This document shows, piece by piece, positions 59,935 to 64,000 of a stretch of DNA of 64,000 nt. The stretch is from Neodontobutis hainanensis. Its lineage: Eukaryota; Chordata; Actinopteri; Gobiiformes; Odontobutidae. The DNA lies in the NCBI GenBank assembly GCA_024349245.1, contig JALDNG010000022.1, forward strand, positions 3,489,501 through 3,553,500. Direction: 5' to 3'. A program made the translations under genes and the position numbers. Below the pieces are notes generated by a model, which was given only the letters and a program-made list of their open reading frames with translations, did no database searches and had not been told where the DNA came from. How positions within the stretch are numbered: position 1 is the first letter of the stretch; each line of letters begins with the position of its first letter.

Positions 59935-62900
59935 CAGAATATCACTAAGCTGGATAGTATAAAGAGGATGTGTGTTGACTGAAGACATCGTGTTTGTGTC
60001 GGATTGAGATACAAATGCCTCTGCGGCTTTGTTTCATTTTAACAAGGCTTTTCTCCCTCAAAGAGATTTGTTGATGCTCCGTACCAAGACAAACAGGCCC
60101 TCTCTGCGGTAAGAACGGGGGTTTTTGGGCCTAGCGGAGGCCCCACTGGGGGAGATCTGGTGTCTGACCCAGGAGGAGTGCTCACCGAGCCAAGATGAAA
60201 TCCATTTGAGAAGATACGCCAAAGCCACAGAGCTGCCTGACTGTCCCTTTAGAGAAGTGACTCCTGTCTCCTGTGGACCACAATAAAAGGTTAAGGGTAG
60301 TGTTAATGCTGCTGATTTCCGGAGTAATAAATACAAAGTCAAACTTAACATCACAATCAGATAAATAAATCACGAGTGTGCGTTCCAGGAGGTGACGTCT
60401 CTATCCGTCACTTCCTCAGCGTGCTAAGGTATCATGATGTGGAATGCATAAGCTGGTCTTTTCAGTCCAACTGCATCAAACACAGCCAAACACAAACCCA
60501 AGGGAGCATTCAAGAACAATCTGACCACACATTTTTCTCCTTAAACATTGTGAAATCAAATACCTCGGCAAGTTACAGCCAAACAATGCTCAGAGTATTT
60601 CCATTTTCTTTACTGTAACACAGAAGAGAACGTTAATGTGTGCTTCTTGAGTCAAAAGTAAACGACAACTGATTTCTCTTGATTCGGAAGTTATTATCTT
60701 CTTGTCTTTCAAACAAGCGTGTTCTCTGTCAAATTACACTTTCTATTTGACTATTGCTGAATTGAGAACTAGTTTGGCATCAGGAGCTTTTGGTACGGTT
60801 CACATGAGAAAGGAAATGCTGAAAGAGGAGCCTCCATCTAAAATAGTCTTTTTCAACAACTGGGTCCTTATCCAAAAGTAGATTGCAAGCATGTTCTTTG
60901 TGGTAAGCATTATATAGATAAAATAAATGTTGGAAAAGCTATATAATGTTTAGCTAGGTCACATTTTCTGACAAACAAACGTTCTGTCTATGTTTAAAAA
61001 AATATCTTAGAGCAGACAAACTAAGCCAACAATGGACAAATTGTGCACAGCTAGAGGAGAAGCTCACTTATGTTGCTAATAAGTTAAAACTAAAGAAAAA
61101 GAATTTATCACTTGACTTTTTTCCTGGGTATCCTGGGACATCATCATCCATACCATAGACGCTCACAAGCTTTGGAATAGTGGAGATAGTGTCGACAACA
61201 GATGAATATACAGTTAAAATGTTTGTTAAATTGATGTTGTTTTAGCCTTTTGTTTTTGCCTATTATAAAACTATTGTCACAATTTAATGACAATTTAATT
61301 TAAGGAAAACTATGTGCCAAGTTGAGACCAGTTTAGAACCACTGACAAAAAGCAGATTGCTCGAAAGTGAACTAAAGTTGGCTCTTGGGCCTTTTGAGTG
61401 CCTTTCGAGTGTAAGTAAACACTAGATTCATGCATTCAGTGCTGGCTCAGTCAAAGCCAATGTAAGTCATGATTCTATAGCCACAGTTCACTGTAATACT
61501 GATACTGAGACTTGACTTGTCCTTTTCACTTTATGGGCCTGTGTACAATTACCTCCATCCCTTTACCAAAGCCCCATATACCTCAGTATTACGCTGTGTA
61601 AGTTCACATGTGGGAGGAAGCACAAACCGTAACCAAATTTGTTCAGGAGATCTATAAAAGCTACTGTCAGCCGCGTGCCACGACGCCAGGGCAGGAAATA
61701 GAGTTCTTTGATATAAAAATGAGAGTGGACTGTGTAAAATCTGAGTGGGAAGACTGACTAAAGCTCTTTCCAGTGCTGAAGCTAAACTCAACAATGGCCA
61801 CCTCACAGAGCTGGCACACCGGCTCAGTGGAAAGGTGGTTCTCCTGTGGACCTCAGCAAATGGAGTGGAACAAACGCTACTTTCCATAATGTTATATACA
61901 ATACAATGTGGGTATTGTTCCGGAATAATGTCAATGTCATTACAATCTTTGAATAGTTAAGGCATTAGAATAAACAATAGCATAACACCTAAACAAAGGA
62001 TGAAGACAGCCTATTGCTAACGCTATGATTTTGATTTCATATTTAAGTCTTAATTTGCAAGTCAAGAAGGCCAAGACCAGAGTCTATCAAGACCCAGACA
62101 AGACCTTTAGGGATTGTGATTGAGGCAAGACCATGGCAGTGTAAAACAAAGTGAAGAAAAAGACTATTGGAACTGGACCATACATTGATAGGATGCCAGG
62201 AAACAGCTTTAAAATCCAAACACTTAATAAGTTAAGTCTTATACCAAGATAAGATTGAATTTGAGGCAAGACCTTAAAAAAGTGGTTTTAAGACTGGTCT
62301 CCAATACTACTACACTAATTAAAGAAGTATTTTGTAGGACTTGAAGAATACAGATTATTATTATAGCTGGCCTATGTTCTAAAGAAAAATAAATAATTAG
62401 GGGATGATAAAAATAGTTCAATAGCAAAAGATGTGCTGTTTAATGCATTCTGCTACTAAAGAAGCAACAAAGAGAACATATGAAGCAATACAAAAGGCAT
62501 TAAATGAAAACTGCAATTATAAACCTCACACCTTTTCCTCACTAGATCATGTGAACATCTACGGTAGCCCTGCGAGGACATGCCGTTTCCATGCACAAAG
62601 TCAAATTTGCATAACCATGGCATTCTCCTAAGCCTTCATGCAAGATTAGGTGCAATAAAGAAACATATCTGCGCTTCTGTTCCATTTTTGTTTAGTTTAT
62701 CCACTCTGGGCTGTTGTTCCCTAATATTTAGGTGCAATTCTATTAAAGTGTATTGCACAGTGTATATTTTAAGTGACAATGCACTTTCATACTTAAACGG
62801 GATTTGAGGTTAATGCTCCAGGCCTGAGAATTGCTGCAGTAACAACAGGAAGTTAACATTATTATTAGACCCCATTACTTAATGTAGCGGTCCTGCTGCC

Positions 62901-63050
62901 ATGCTCTAATGTGATCATTACGTACCATTATAGAATAACAATATTCTACTGTCTAAACTTTGTTAAACAACTTGAGAGTTTGTTTTTTAATGAATTCCTT
63001 AGCTAAAGATATAGGGGGATATCATGTCTTTGTTCAGAATACTCTCATCT

Positions 63051-63248
63051 GATTGGTTAAAGGCAAGTATGCCAGGAGATTAGTGTCTGAACACCGAGGG
63101 TTCATTGGTTTAAAGGTGAGGATTTTGCACCAATCAGGAGCACTCCTGTGTTTTATGTTCTGGTTTGAATCTGTGTGCCAGTGATTGACAGATTACCGTT
63201 TGGCAATCCATCTATCCTTGGGTCCATGAAGGCTACATCTCGGCCAAT
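63051..63248. promoter_or_regulatory. Possible CCAAT-box cluster
   Basis: Four CCAAT/ATTGG pentamers lie within 200 bp: GATTGG at 63051, CATTGG near 63103, ACCAATCAG at 63130 and GCCAATCAC at 63243. The first, third and fourth match the longer NF-Y consensus (CCAATCA/G). The last sits in a GC-richer stretch. This may be an enhancer, an old promoter or chance; no transcription start evidence is available. Confidence 0.2.
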
Positions 63249-64000
63249 CACAGAGCGGCAGCCAAACTCCGCCCCTGGCCTGCACCGGCCCAACAGGAAA
63301 CCAACTCCAGATGCAACCCCTGGAGGAAGGTGAGTACTTCAGATGCAGCTCAGCGCTAACCAGAACCAGGCCTGGGTTGCCTCGCTCTCAGCCTGCACAA
63401 TGAACCTTTTCTGGGCCTGAGGGGAGAAGGGGGTGGGGGTCCATATTAGAAGTGGGGGTCCATGTAGAAGCTTGAGAAAATTTGGCTGGAGTTCAGTTAC
63501 TTTAGTCAAACAAAAAGCACCGTCGCCAGAAGTCACTTTACACTGATGTCAGCTGTCGTCGTAGCAACCAGAGAAAAAAAACTAATTTGCATTCTTTTGG
63601 AAATGCACACATGTGCCTCGTTTTCAAATATGTAATCACATCCAATTTGCATTTACAAATAACAACACGCAAAGCTGGAAGGAATACAAGAAAAGCTCTG
63701 AAAACTAAATCTATAAATCTTGGAGTTGGAAGAAAGAGACGACACTTTGACTGTTAATTATGAACAGAAAGGCAAAGTACTGATTTGTAGAACAACAGTT
63801 GGAAAACACCAAAGAACATGTCGGTTTTTGAGCAAGTAAACAGTGCAAATACACCACAAACTTGACAAACCTGCAGACCAGAGTGTCTCACTGAAAATAG
63901 CAACATATTCATGTCAGTAAAGGGAACGGTGCATGCTCTTTGTAACCTGTGGTAATGACGTGATGAAGACAAAAATAGGTTCAGTGGAAAATTTCTGTTT

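Larger units (their letters stand above)
58997..64000 (-). other. scfd2: SCFD2 upstream intron, mostly unassigned
   Basis: Apart from the palindrome at 59898-59934, a possible CCAAT-box cluster near 63050-63250 and one copy of a dispersed repeat near 62555, I recognise nothing here. Open frames at 60058-60354, 61549-61887 and 63339-63536 show no SCFD2 similarity, so the preceding SCFD2 exon lies beyond the window. Confidence 0.6.

Noticed and set aside
1..64000. CRISPR array, operon or phage-like system
   Set aside because: No regularly spaced repeats with unique spacers, no ribosome-binding-site/ORF organisation, and clear vertebrate splice sites and repeats throughout.

Overview
The window looks like nuclear DNA of a teleost fish. 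It is AT-rich, has vertebrate-style exons with GT/AG splice sites, and is crowded with fish-type repeats: Tc1/mariner, hAT-like pieces, L2-type LINE fragments, tRNA-derived SINEs and microsatellites. I see no bacterial, phage or organellar genes. Sequence alone does not give the species.

The one host gene I recognise is SCFD2 (Sec1 family domain containing 2, a Sec1/Munc18-like protein), read on the minus strand. Three consecutive internal exons are present: 57097-57385, 10266-10411 and 2178-2312. They encode 190 residues that join in frame (phases 0/1, 1/0, 0/0) and align end to end with the C-terminal third of vertebrate SCFD2. The two introns between them are 46,685 bp and 7,953 bp. The first exons must lie beyond 64000 and the last exon(s) before position 1. 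Everything else sits inside SCFD2 introns.

Layout by region. 1-2177: intron with a hAT-like fragment and an L2-type reverse transcriptase fragment. 2313-10265: intron with two related MITE-like pieces, a LINE fragment and a SINE. 10412-34440: mostly unassigned intron with a solo LTR (11498-11909), a deleted Tc1 element (22870-23593), a hAT-like piece and four SINE copies or fragments. 34465-39475: a cluster of DNA transposons, namely an MITE with an 8-bp target duplication, an old Tc1 copy interrupted by another MITE, and a near-intact Tc1-like element (37854-39475) with about 227-bp inverted repeats and a DD35E transposase broken near its C-terminus.

39.9-44.1 kb: the most unusual segment. 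It holds a plus-strand multi-exon gene for an SGNH/GDSL-hydrolase-like protein (frameshifted) and a minus-strand gene start encoding a THAP zinc-finger domain whose second exon is tandemly duplicated. The two genes converge. I read this as a decayed two-gene mobile element or captured gene pair, but I could not define its ends.

44.4-57.1 kb: largely unassigned intron with SINEs, microsatellites and a strong hairpin. 57.4-64 kb: further SCFD2 intron with one SINE and an 18-bp palindrome.
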